Part shown: positions 45,507 to 56,394 of the stretch, one piece after another
Layout of the letters: the number at the start of each line of letters is the position of its first letter
How positions within the stretch are numbered: the stretch's first letter is position 1
Source: Toxonevra muliebris
Taxonomy: Eukaryota > Arthropoda > Insecta > Diptera > Pallopteridae
DNA length: 64,000 nucleotides
Reading direction: 5' to 3'
Assembly (NCBI GenBank): GCA_963691655.1
Contig: OY829328.1
Location: forward strand, 74,466,400-74,530,399
Position numbers and translations under genes: made by a program
The notes under the pieces: generated by a model
The model's database searches: none
What the model was told of the DNA's origin: nothing
What the model saw: the letters and a program-made list of their open reading frames with translations, nothing else

Positions 45507-46703
45507 CAGAGCTGTAAAAGAATTCAATCAATTGAGAGTATAAGTCACAAATGAATAATAATTTTTAATTGCATTTATTTAATAACATATTTGACTTCAG
45601 AATAAAAAATTCAGATAGAAGTCGTTTTTGGAGTCACCGATTAGTTACCCAACAAACAAGTTTGAAAGCATTTTATAAATCAAATTTAAAATAAGCTTGA
45701 TTAAATAAACATTTTGTAAACGTTGGTATATACAAGCAAATCTAATATGACTATTTCTATAAAAGGTTTGTAAATACAAACGTTTTTCAAAAGTTGATTG
45801 AAAATCGACAAATCATGCTTTTTATTTACTTCAATTCAGTATTTTTTGTGACATTTTAAAAAAAATTAATTCCAAAAATCTTATTTTTTACATTTAAAAT
45901 AAGTATTTTTCAAACCTTTTTTAAAGCTTATAAATATTCTTTGCAAAAAGCTTATTTTTCACATTTAAAAAAAGTGATTTTCAAACCTTTTTTTAAAGCT
46001 TATAAATATCCTTTGCAAAAAGCTTATTTTTCACATTTAAAAAAAGTGATTTTCAAACCTTTTTTTAAAGCTTATAACCAACGTCAAGTTTTGATTATAT
46101 TTCGCTTATTTTTAAGTGTTGTATAAACCAAATATCAGCGTTTTGTAGACTTAGCATTAGAAAGCTAATATTTAGCTTGTTTTTACATATTAATGTTTGT
46201 TGGGTATTCATTTAGAATAGTCTTTTTTTAGAGTCAAGGGAATGCAATTTTTTTTTGAAATCATGGGAATGCAAATTTTATGACTTCAAGTGACTTTAAT
46301 TGACTTCAAAATCCCAATTGACTCCAAAAGACTTCAAGTGACTCCAATTGACTTAAAATTCCAAATGACTCCAAGTGACTGCATGCAACTTCAAATGACT
46401 CTAAGGGTATTTAAGTAGCTCCAAGTGACTTCAAATGGCTCCAAGTGACTTCAAGTGACTGCAAGTGACTTCAAGTGACTGCAAGTGACTTCAAGGCAGT
46501 TATTATTTTGGAGTCATAAGATTTGCATTCCCATGATTTCAAAAAAAAAAAGCATTCCCTTGATTCGAAAAAAGACTTTTCTAAATGAACAACCAATCTG
46601 CGACTCCAGAAAAGACTTCTAATAATTGCAATCATGAATAATTGGTTATTAACTTGACTTCAAGGTATTGCAATTAAATTGAATGCATTCTTTTACAGCT
46701 CTG
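45507..46703. mobile_element. foldback-type element carrying a 10-bp satellite
   Basis: Ends are CAGAGCTGTAAAAGAAT and its inverse, flanked by 7-bp near-repeats CGTTTGA / CGTCTGA (45500-45506, 46704-46710). The arms stay inverted-homologous for about 200 bp: both contain GGAGTC(A/G)C, TTCATTTAGAA(T/A)AGTC, AAGGGAATGC and GAAATCATGGGAATGCAAAT. The centre (about 46280-46495) is a tandem array of GACTTCAAGT/GACTCCAAGT decamers, the reverse complement of the array at 6.6-8.2 kb. CAG-type ends and a 7-8 bp duplication hint at hAT-like mobilisation (inferred). No transposase. A second element is nested in the left arm. Confidence 0.85.
45648..46204. mobile_element. nested 557-bp MITE with TA target duplication
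   Basis: Ends CCCAACAAACA and TGTTTGTTGGG, with TA outside each (45646-45647 and 46205-46206). Removing the element and one TA restores GATTAGTTATTCATTTAG, which matches the intact opposite arm of the host foldback element (GATTGGTTGTTCATTTAG on the minus strand), so the insertion site is independently proven. Inside is a 73-bp tandem repeat (about 2.5 copies, 45880-46080) containing TTTTCAAACC, AAAGCTTATAAATAT and TTTGCAAAAAGCTTA. Probably moved by a Tc1/mariner transposase; non-coding. Confidence 0.88.
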
Positions 46704-46719
46704 CGTCTGATACTTGGGC

Positions 46720-49560
46720 TGTTTTTGTCACAAATTTTGGTCTAAGTTTTCGGTCTGAACTGTGTATTGAGCTTTAATTCAAATTTTGATTTGATTTATA
46801 GTTAAATTGTTGCTCTAGTTTTTGTCTTGAGCTGCCTTCGGTCTGAATTTAATTTTGAGTTTTGGTCTAAATTTTCCAGTCTAAATTGTGAAAAAACTCT
46901 GGTCTGAATATTTAACTGATTTTTGGTTTGTTTTTGTCTAATTTTTGGTTTGATTTTTTGACTGCTTTTGCTCTGAATTTTTTGTATGATTTTGGCCTGA
47001 ATTTTCGCCTGAACTTGGTTCGAATTTTGAGCTGAATTTGTTCTGAATGGTAATTTGAGTTTTGATATTAATTTTAATTTGATTTTTGGTTTATTTCTGG
47101 GTTTGGTTTTTGGGCGGCTTTGCTACGAATTTTGATTTGATTTTTCGGCTCAGATGTTTGTCTGAATTTTTGCCTGAGTTTTAATGTGAATTTGTTGCAA
47201 TTTTTGTCCCATTTTTGATCTGAATTTAGGTATATTTGTGGCCTAAATTTTGGTTATATTTTTTGTCTGAATTTTGAAATAAGTTTTGGTATAAATTTGG
47301 TTTAGGTTTTCGACCTAAGTCATGGTCCTAGTCTGGAATTTAATCTGGCATTTGGTCTAAGTTTTCGGTAGAGTTATGGTCTAAACTGTGAAAATGTTTG
47401 GATTTGAATTTTTAATTGATTTTTGGTTTGGTTTGTGTTTAATTTTTTTATTTAATTTTGTGATTGTTTTTACTCTGAGTTTTGGTTTGAATTTTATCTG
47501 AGTTTTGGTCTGAATTTAAGTCTAAATCTTGGTCTGAATTTGGTTCGAATTTTAGTCTGGATTCGTTCTGAATAATGGTCTGAATTTTTTAATTTTTTTT
47601 AAGGTTTAATTTTTGGACTGCTTTTGGTCTGAATTTTGATCAGGGTTTTAGTTTGAGATTTTAGTTTGAATTTTGCCCTGATTTCTGGTGTGTAATTTTG
47701 GTCGCATATATGTTAAATTTTTGGGTTATTTTTACTCTGAATTTTTGTCTGAGTTTTGGTGTAATTTTTTGTGAAAATATACTGTAAATTTCAGTTTCAT
47801 TTTTGTTCAGAATTCGTGTCATATTTGTAGCATAATATTTGGATCGACCTCTGGTCTAAATTTTGATAAAAGTTTTGGTGTAAATTTGGTTTAGGCTTTC
47901 AGTTTAAGTTTGGGGCTTAGTTTGGAATTTTATCTGGCGTTTTGTCTAAATTTTGAGTAGAATTTAGGTCTAAACTGTGAAAAAGTTCTGGTTTGAATTT
48001 TTAACTGATTTTTGGCTTTTTTTTGTCTAATTTTTGATTGGATTTTGAGACTGCTTTTGATCTAAATTTTGGTATCAATTTTCGTCTGTATTTTAGCCTG
48101 AATTGGGTTCGAATTAAAGGCTGAATTTGTTCTGAATGCCGTTTTAAATTTCTATATTCATTTTAATTTGATTTTTGGTCCTAATTTTGGTTTGATCTGA
48201 TTTTTGATTGAGGTGCAAGTCTGAATTTTTGTCTGAGCCTGGTATAAATAGTGTTCTGAATTTTGATTTGAATTTCAATATAATTTTAGGTGTGATTTTT
48301 GGTCGACTATCAGTTCGATTTTTAGACTGCTTTTACTCTGAATTTTTGGTGAAGATATTTTGCTTCTATTTTTTATCTGAATTTAGGTCATATTTGTGGT
48401 ATAATTTTTGGTATGACTTTTGGTCGAAATTTTGATATAAATTTGGTTTTCGACCGGAGCCAGGGGTTTAGTCTGGAATTTGTGTAGAGTTTTGGTCTAA
48501 ACTATGAAAAAATTCTAAGCTGAAATTTTATCTGATTTTTGATTTGGCTTGTTTTCTTATTTTTGGTATAACTTGCTCTGAATTTTGGCATGACTTTTTG
48601 TCTGAATTTTATCTAAGTTTTGGTCCAAATGTAAGCCGGAATTCGGAATTATTCCGAATTTGGTTTGAATTTTTATCTGAATTTAATTTTTGAGCTGATT
48701 TTGCTCTGTATTTTGACCTGAGTTTTAGTTTAGAGTTTTAGCTAGAGACTTTAGTCTAAATTTTGTACTAAATTTCGGAGTGATTTTTGGTCTTAGACTA
48801 TAAATTCGATTCTGGTATTGTTTTTACTCTGAATTTTTTTCTGATTTTTGGTGCAATTTGCTTTAAATTTTTGTTCCAATTTTGATCTGGATTCAGGTCA
48901 CATTTGTGGTATAATTTTTGATCCTACCTTTGGTCTGAATTTTGATCTAAATTTTGGTATAAATTTGATTCAGGTTTTCGACCTGAGTTCGGGGTTTGGT
49001 TTGGAATTTGGTCTGGCTCTTGGCCTTAATTTTGGGTAGCATTTTGGTCTAAACAATGAAAGAATTCTGGTTTGAGTTTTTAACCAATTTTTGGTTTGGT
49101 TTTTTGTCTAATTTTTGGTTTGATTTTTGAACTTTTTCTGCTCTGAATTTTTATATGACATTTGGTCTAAATTTTATCTCAGTTTTGGTCTAAGTTTAAG
49201 TCCGAGTTTTGGTCTGAATTTTAGCTAGAATTTGATTTGAGTTTTGGTCTTGATTCGTTTTGAATTTTTGTCTGAATTTTGACTTGAAATTAGATTCAAT
49301 TTTTGGTCTAAATTTTGGTTTAATTTTTGGGGAGCTTTTGCTCTGAATATTGATCGGATTTTTGGCTTGAGATTTCAGTCTGAATTTTTTCCGAAATTTT
49401 TGGTGTGACTTTTGATAGATTATACGTTTGAGTTTTGGACTACTTTCGTTTTGAATTTTTGTCTGCGTTTGGGTGTGAATTTGGTAGAGTTTTTGTTCTG
49501 GAGTTTGATCTGAAAATTATGTTGTAATTCCCAACATGATTCTCAGGCCTAACCAGAATC
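46720..49560. repeat. 2.8-kb 12-bp-period minisatellite, T-rich orientation
   Basis: The largest array of the family, with units such as TTTTGGTCTGAA and TTTTTGGTTTGA. Longer blocks recur: a segment with GGTTTAGG-TTTCGACCTRAG, TTGG-ATTT-GTCTGGC and CTAAAC-RTGAAA followed by TTCTGGTTTGAATTTTTAAC appears near 47300, 47890, 48440 and 48980, i.e. a higher-order period of about 550-600 bp. It fills most of the spacer between paralogues 1 and 2. Frames in it are artefacts. Confidence 0.85.
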
Positions 49561-49824
49561 CGAAATTCGGTGTCATTTTCGCACGTCTCAAAATGTGCAG
49601 CGGTCTCTCCACACTGTATTTAGCAACTCTGAAGCTTCGAGTACTTTTTTGAACGTAAGCAACGGTTTCTTTCTAGCCTAGGTCTCTATCACTCCAGGAG
49701 GAATGCGAATTATGGAGAATACAGTACCTTGTCCATCTTAATGCGAGCTTCTTTACACTGTATCTAGGTGCTAAAAATATAAAAACTTTATAATGAATTT
49801 AACTTCACTCAATTTCATATCATT

Positions 49825-49870
49825 CGATTAAAATAATTTCAAACTGGCAGTCTAGAAAAAGAACAAAAAT
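49825..49870 (+). promoter_or_regulatory. conserved 5' block of paralogue 2
   Basis: GATTAAAATAATTTCAAACT then GGCAGTCTAGAAAAAGAAC matches the block before paralogue 1 at a similar distance from the start codon (about 106 versus 116 bp). Before paralogue 3 only weak similarity is visible. Confidence 0.45.
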
Positions 49871-49931
49871 CAAGTTTATTATACTTTTTTTTTTTGAAAT
49901 TTTTTTGATTCTTTTTTTTACATCTTTTTGA

Positions 49932-51965
49932 ATGAATTTGCTTTCGACTGATCTAAATTTGCCGCTTTTTCTGTTATCAAGTAAAGTCAATTACCAACAA
50001 TAAAAAAACATTAAAAAACATTTTAATTAACACAACAATTTTAATTAAGTTTCACAAAAAACTTTTCTTTTTTTTAACTTCTTCAACGTTCTTGCAAAGG
50101 GAATCGCTTCAAACTTGACAATCCTAATGCTATACCTGAGTATATTAAAAAGAAACATCGTTTGCAGACGTATCGCTGCAAAAAAGGTGAGAAAGAGACC
50201 AACAAAATACCTACAAATTTTGATACATAATTAATATGAAATTTTCACTCTTTGCCGGAAAAATAACAAAACATAAAAAGAAAATGAAATCGAAAATGCA
50301 ACTGTGAAACGTTCTAGAAAACTTGCCGGTTTATATCCGCCCCGAGATAAGTCCCTGCCATGCCAGTGGACGAGCGGTTCAAAAAATGAACGTAAACTGG
50401 TAAAAGAACTGCCTTTTCATTTGCCACCGAACCTTTACGAAGTTCCAGTGGAATTATTTGCGAGCCGCAAAGGAATCAAAGGCGCTCATTGGAATTTGAT
50501 TCCTGAAAAATGTGAACCGGAAAACACAAAAAACGTAGACAATAGCTTAAAAGTTGAACCAATAAAACCAAGGAAATCTCATAAAGGACAATGGAGATTT
50601 TATGATTGGAATCGCTATCAGAAATATGTGGAGCAGCATCACCATAAAGATAAATGCGTATTTGGAAAAAGTAGTAAGTAAGCTACGTTAACTTCTTCGG
50701 TCACATTTCTAATCAATTCCATTAATTTGATTTTTTATCAGCTGGACGTGATACGCGACCAGCAAGTCGTTTCTTCTGCCAAAATCTGTTGAAATATTAT
50801 GGGAGGGCAAGTGATTTTGGAATCGGAAGCTTTGAACCTTTTGCCTATAAGAAAATATTTAACAAGTAAGCACAGTACTGATGCAATATTGACGGGCAAT
50901 GTTCGACTGATATTTTTATGCAGAGACCAGAAGTCGATCATCTTACACCAAGAAGAACCAATTCGCTCCCACGAATTTCTCATTTTGAATCTTTATTTTA
51001 CTAAAATCTTATAAGTTATTATTTGTTTTGACTTCTAGCTTTCATATTTGCTTTTTCATTTCAGTTTACCACGACCACGACCATATAATATCTTTAGGTT
51101 CCTGCCAAATTCTTCGGTACCTGAGAAATTGAATTCAATACATTTAAAAAACACCGGCTTTACACCGGCGCCCGGTCGATATGATATTTCCCATGGAGCA
51201 CTGTGCGCATGCTCGGCTAAAAAGATTTTCGTACCCCAATTGCAGCTTATTATTGACAAGGAAAAACGTAATAAGTTTCGACGCCTACCGTATAGAAGGA
51301 TTAATGTTAAGCAGTATTGTTCACCTATTCACGGCCATTCATATTTATTTAAAAGAGCAAAACCGCTGGAAATACAGCAAAACGAAGTAAGCACAGATAA
51401 AAATATTGTAAAAAATAAAGGAAATGTGTTACCACTTTTTGCTGATGCACATTATATTAGTATGATTAAAAATCCCGAACGACTGCCAATTTCAATACGT
51501 GCTAAAGACGATGTATTCATAAATAGGCCATCAAATGTTACCTTTCAATTGTTAAAAATGCCTTTGAAAAGGGCGAAATTGAAAAATATCCCACCTTCCC
51601 ACAAGACAGCAAAACGTTCTGTTCATACATTGAGTTTAGTAGATGTGCAAAAAGCAAAAGCACGCCTGCCTCTGGAGCGGCAGTGTCGCAATCGTCCGGT
51701 GATGAGAATTGCTGAGTCTGATATTAAATCACGACTCTTAATAACTCCAGAGCGGTATACAAATAGCCCGAAAATTAATATGCGTAGGGCTTTGTTTAAA
51801 TTTGGTCCTTTGCCGGGACCAAAAATTTTGGTAAAGACTATGGACACAAAACATACGGAAAAAGCTGAACCGTACTATCTAAAAACTCATAGGTTGCGGG
51901 ATTTTGCTAAGAGTGGCTTCGAATTGGATATGGAGGCGAGTATGATCATTAAAAATCTAAATTGA
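49932..51965 (+). CDS. PG-rich (sperm-tail/ciliary-like) protein, tandem paralogue 2
   Basis: Exons 49932-49980, 50100-50186, 50281-50673, 50742-50865 and 51065-51965, phases 1, 1, 1, 2, give 1554 nt and 517 residues. The start MNLLSTDLNLPLFLLS aligns with the paralogues. Exon 3 has KLAGLYPPRDK, LPPNLYEVP, GIKGAHW and KGQWRFYDWNRYQKY and is longer than its relatives by an inserted K/E-rich stretch (CEPENTKNVDNSLKVEP). Exon 5 carries RPRPYNIFRFLP, FTPAPGRYD (about 250-258), CACSAKK, CSPIHGHSYLFK, LPLERQCRNRPVMR and GPLPGPKILVKTMDT. The CSP..H..G segment is about 5 residues shorter than in the others. The exon 3 donor could also be GT at 50671, shortening the product by one residue in frame. 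Role inferred as for paralogue 1. Confidence 0.85.
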
Positions 51966-52180
51966 CAATATTGAAAAAAAAAAAAACACTAAAATAAATA
52001 AGCTAAATTTATAATATTAAAAAAATATAATATAAATTGATAATATTAAAAAAATTAAATAAAATAAATAATCCAAATTGATGATATTGAAAAAAAAAAC
52101 TAAAATTAACTTATTGAAAAAATGAAAAATTAAATTAATTAAATTAATTCAGTATTTGTAAATAATATGTGTATTAACTT
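51966..52180. repeat. AT-rich tandem insert ahead of the conserved 3' block of paralogue 2
   Basis: Between the stop codon and the block TTAATTCAGTATTTGTAAATA (about 52144) there are roughly 175 bp of AAATTGATAATATTAAAAAA-type repeats. In paralogues 1 and 3 the block follows the stop codon directly (45201 and 59708), so this is an expansion specific to paralogue 2. Confidence 0.6.
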
Positions 52181-52239
52181 AATTAAACGTTGAAGGTGGG
52201 TGGTTGAAGGCAAGAGGTAAGCGATTATAGATATGTACT

Positions 52240-54140
52240 AAGTAGCTGGCCCGGCGGACGTTGCTTTACCGCGGGAATTGAAGTTTATTTGAATGAAGAG
52301 GAATGAAGTAAATGAATGAAGAAAAAATCTTACAATTTTTTTAAAACATTTAACTTGCAGAACTGTAGACTGAAAACAACAAGAATTTAGACCAACTTTG
52401 CTATTTATTATAAATATAGAATTAATTAATCGGATTTTAACATAGCTAGACAGATTCTTGAGATATTTTATATATATTTTTTTTTGAAAATGGCAGTAGA
52501 AAAGTTGTAAAAACTAGTTGTAAAAATAGTAGTGGAAAAGGTATAAGTAAAAGTAACACAAAATAGTATTAAAAATTGTTGCAAAGGCGTGGTAGAAATG
52601 CTAGTAAAAAAAGGGACACAAAAATAGTAAAACATATGTAATAGTAAAAAAATAGTAAAAAAGGAGCAGAAAATTGTACTAGAAATAATATTAAAAAAGT
52701 GACGGAAAAATATTAAAACATAGTAAATAGTAAAAAAGGAGTAAAAAATAGTAGTTGAAACGGTAGTAAAAAAGTGACGGAAAAATGGTAAAATAGTAGT
52801 AAAAAAATAGTTAAAAAAGAGTAGAAGGTAGTAGTAGAAATGGAAGTAAAAAAGTGACAGAAAAGTAGTAAAACATCGTAGTAAAAAAATAGTAAAAAAA
52901 GAGCTGAAAATTGTAAAAAAGGGACAAAAATAATTAAACATAGTAGTAAAAAAGGAGTAGAAAATAGTAGTAGAAATGGTAGTAAAAAAGCGGCAGAAAA
53001 ATAGTAACACATAGTAGTAAAAAAATTGTAAAATAAGAGTAGAAAATTGTAAAAAAGTGACGGAAAATTAGTAAAAAAGTAGTAAAAAAGGAGTAGAAAA
53101 TAGTACTAGAAATGGTAGTAAAAAAGCGGCAGAAAAATAGTAAAACAGAGTAGTAAAAAATAGTAAAATAAGAGTAGAAAATTGTAAAAAAGTGACAGAA
53201 AAATAGTAAAACAGTAGTAAAAAAGGAGTAGAAAATAGTACTAGAAATGGTAGTAAAAAAGCGGCAGAAAAATAGTAAGACAGTAGTAAAAAAATAGTAA
53301 AATAAGAGTAGAAAATTGTAAAAAAGTGACAAAAAATAGTAAAAAAAGGACTAGAAAATAGTACTAGAAATGGTAGTAAAAAAGCGGCAGAAAAATAGTA
53401 AAACATAGTAGTAAAAAAATAGTAAAATAAGAGTAGAAAATTGTAAAAAAGGGACCGAAAAATAGTAAAACAGTAGTAAAAAAGGAGTAGAAAATAGTAC
53501 TAGAAATGCTAGTAAAAAAGCGGCAGAAAAATAGTAAGACATAGTAGTAAAAAAATAGTAAAATAAGAGTAGAAAATTGTAAAAAAGTGACAGAAAAATA
53601 GTAAAACAGTAGTAAAAAAGGAGTAGAAAATAGTACTAGAAATACTAGTAAAAAAGTGACAGAAAAATAGTAAATCATAGTAGTAGGTTAGGTTAGGTTA
53701 GGTTAGAGAGGCTGTCGGGAGACAGACTTAGGCCTGAACGATTCATTGTGATACCACATAGTAAAAAAATAGCAGCAAAAAATTAATAAAAAAGGAGTAG
53801 AATAAAGTAGTAGAAATAATTGTAAAAAAGGCAGAAAATAAGTAAAATATAGCAGAAAAAAAAAAAAATATTAAAAAAGGATTAGAAAATAGTGGGTGAG
53901 ATAATACTAGTAAAAAATAGTAGAAAGTACTAATAGAAAAAGTAGTAAAATATGTAGTAGAAAATAAGAAAAAATTCTAGAAAAAATATAGCAAAAAAAA
54001 AAATAGTAGAAAAAAATAGTAAAATAGTATGTAGTAGAAAATATTAGTAGAAAGAATATTAGTAGAAAATAAGTGGTAGAAAACAAGAAGAAATTGTAGA
54101 AGAAAAGAAATTAAAAAGTAGTAGAACATAGTGGTAGGAA
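52240..54140. repeat. dispersed core plus 1.6-kb AGTAGTAAAAA array
   Basis: A core at 52240-52470 (starting AGCTGGCCCGGCGGACGTTG) shared with 39.75-40.1 kb is followed by an array of GTAGTAAAAAAGTGACAGAA, AATAGTAAAACATAGTAG and GGAGTAGAAAATAGTACTAG words. A block containing GCGGCAGAAAAATAGTAA repeats with periods near 120-250 bp (about 52990, 53125, 53260, 53385, 53520). The long minus-strand F/L/S/T-rich frames (up to 180 codons) come from the repeat and are not genes. A core plus simple-repeat layout recalls mini-me-type retroposons, by analogy only. Confidence 0.7.
53685..53765 (-). mobile_element. 5'-truncated SINE tail with (CCTAA)n
   Basis: On the minus strand: CTATGTGGTATCACAATG, then GGCCTAAGTCTGTCTCCCGA, then (CCTAA)4 at the end. 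The same tail ends the complete SINE at 62743-63045. It sits inside the AGTAAAA array, which continues on both sides. The TTAGG units are a retroposon tail and not telomeric DNA. Confidence 0.75.
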
Positions 54141-54379
54141 ATAGAAGTATAGCATGATGCCATACCCACTAATCCAACAAACTGAACGAATTTTTTAAAT
54201 TCGCTCCTAAGATATTCCGTCATGAAAATTCAGGTTATATGGGAGATGTTACACCTCCTCTGTCAACCCCACCCATATTTTTGCTATAGCATGGCATTAA
54301 CACTTCACGTTCTTCTACCAAATATCGGTACTGTGATATAAGTGATTCTAGAAATATACTCAAAATAGTATTAGGATTG

Positions 54380-54960
54380 AATGAGAGGTGCCACGCCTAC
54401 TTTCCCAAAGGCTTTATGAACAACAGAGTAAAACTCATTTGGGTGCGTGGACATAGAGGACATGTAGGCAACGAAATGACAGACGAACTTGCTAGGAGAG
54501 GCTCATCCAGTGAATTCACAGGATCACGACCATCTGTGGCCTACCATGGAGTTCCGTTAAAATTAGTTTAAAACATTTTGTTGGACAGGAACTTGCTATA
54601 ATACTGGAGGAAAACACCCGGTAAAAGACAAAACTAAATCATTTATGCCAAAGGTCTGTCATAATAGAACTAAGCAATTACTTAATCTAGGTAGAAAACA
54701 AATCCGAATTGCCACAGGGCATTGTAGGGTCAATAAACACTTATCAAACTTGGATCTAGCACAAGACGATACGTCCCGAATATGTAACGAAGAGGAAGAA
54801 ACAGCAGAATATATATGTTATGCCACTGTGAAGGTCTAATAAGGACCCGACTTCGTTACTTAGGAAATTCTGTCCTACCACAGCAAGACGGATAGTTCTC
54901 CTAAAGAGTTATTAAATTTTCTCAAAGGAAATAAACTCATAGGAGAACTATAAATACAAT
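54380..54960 (+). mobile_element. LINE relic: RNase H end and C-terminal domain
   Basis: Plus-strand codons give KLIWVRGHRGHVGNEMTDEL then ARRGSS (RNase H end, family WVPGH-G--GNE-AD-LAR-G), then in a second frame ATGHCRVNKHLSNL and SRICNEEEETAEYICY (CCHC-like zinc knuckle, family CR-C-EEEET-EH-LC). Stops separate the parts. The orientation and order are those of the LINE relic at 20.8-22.5 kb, in reverse. Confidence 0.7.
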
Positions 54961-56029
54961 AAATTCTTTGAGAGATATTACAATAAGCTCTAGATGGCCG
55001 CAGTGATCTGGTAACTTGATGCTCACCTCCTTAAAATCTAATCTAATCTTAGGCTTTATGAACAGCAATGTTCCTCTCTCTCTCTCTCGTGATAACAAAT
55101 ATTTTCTAAATATTCGGAATGTGACTGCGATCGGTCAAGTCGTTCAGAAGTCACACGATTACAAACATAAGTCCAAAACTCTATGATTACATCGTCGTAG
55201 TTCAAGCAAAAATCACTAAGATCACATTAATTTTTGTAATCGGATCCGTATTAATTAGCTTCTATAATTCGAATGATATAATAAATTAGATTTTATATGA
55301 TCCAGTTGAAACGTATTCTAATGTGTATATCAATCTGTTGACTTTTTAAGTTTTGCCTGTATTAGTAGCGTACTGCATAAACTAACTTCAGCTTTGAAAT
55401 TAAAAACGACAATATATACAAAGATTTATTGTTAGGTTAAAGGGAAGTGCTCGGAAAAACTGATTGTCCACAGGGGCTAAACATTTAGTCCATTCTGATG
55501 TCCCTATATATTATGGAATTCTCCACACCCACAAAACAGGTTTGTTAACGAGATCTCCGCTAGGTCCTCCAGTTCTGCCTCCTGTCCTCAAGTCTGTCTC
55601 TTAAGAAACGGAGGATTTGGTGGATGGTCTCATGTTCTTTTTCGTCTTTACAGTTTCTGCAGTAGTTTGATGCTGCGATTCCAATCCTCAAAACCATTAC
55701 ACAAATAACACAAAAACCTGTGAGTACTTTGGAACTCGAGTATGTTTTCTTGCTAAACGGAGGAAGTTCTGAGTTCTTTTCTTATCAAGAAAAGGCCGTA
55801 TACCTCGGACTATTTTACAGTCGCTTCGGGCTTGTTAGGATCTGTTGATTGTTTCCTCCGCTTTTTGATTTCACGGTTCCAATTGGTATATTTAATGGCA
55901 CCAGTACTAGCTCATCAGTTTTGTCGTTCCCTTCTATATTATTATGTCCGTGAACACAGCTGAGTCAGACTTAATGTATGCTGCTTACTTAATATTTCTG
56001 GGTCCTTTATCTTATTTTTGCTTGAGAGA
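54961..56029. other. unassigned stretch, possible LINE debris on minus strand
   Basis: The minus strand near 55680-55540 reads YCRNCKDEKEHETIHQILRF then LRDRLEDRRQNW, which faintly recalls LINE C-terminal zinc knuckles (CR-C--E-ET), but the downstream part does not fit. Otherwise no gene seen. A short CT run lies at 55074-55090. Confidence 0.35.
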
Positions 56030-56335
56030 GACTAAACTTTTTAGTTAGAATTTTGTTTCTTTCTGGTCTTGATTTTGGTTTGAGCTTTAAATTGAATTAT
56101 GTTTTGAATTATGAGCTGCTTTTGGTTTGAATTTCGATCTTCTCTTGGCTTGAATTTTTATCTTATTTTTAATCTGATTTTCGGTTTTTTTGTCTGAATT
56201 TTTTATCTGATTTTGGATAGAATTTGGTTTTCTATTGGTCTGTTCTTGGTATAAGTTTTTATTTAAATTTGGTATGAATTTTGATCTGATTTTAGTATAA
56301 TTACTTGCCTGAGCTTTGATTTGAAATTCATATGA
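56030..56335. repeat. 12-bp-period minisatellite, T-rich orientation
   Basis: TTTGGTCTGAATTT units between paralogues 2 and 3, the same family and orientation as 46.7-49.6 kb. Confidence 0.7.
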
Positions 56336-56394
56336 ATGTTATAACCATGGAGCTGATTTTGCAGGCCCTAAAACCAGAGACCGTAATCATTATA

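Noticed and set aside
52468..53678. Several overlapping minus-strand frames of 60-180 codons rich in F, L, S, T and Y
   Set aside because: They follow the AGTAGTAAAAA tandem array, have no domain or start context, and change frame with the repeat phase; artefacts of low-complexity DNA.
53685..53710. Telomeric TTAGG repeat
   Set aside because: Only about four units, joined to a SINE/LINE tail, and the same arrangement recurs at 62.74 kb; Diptera do not use TTAGG telomeres.
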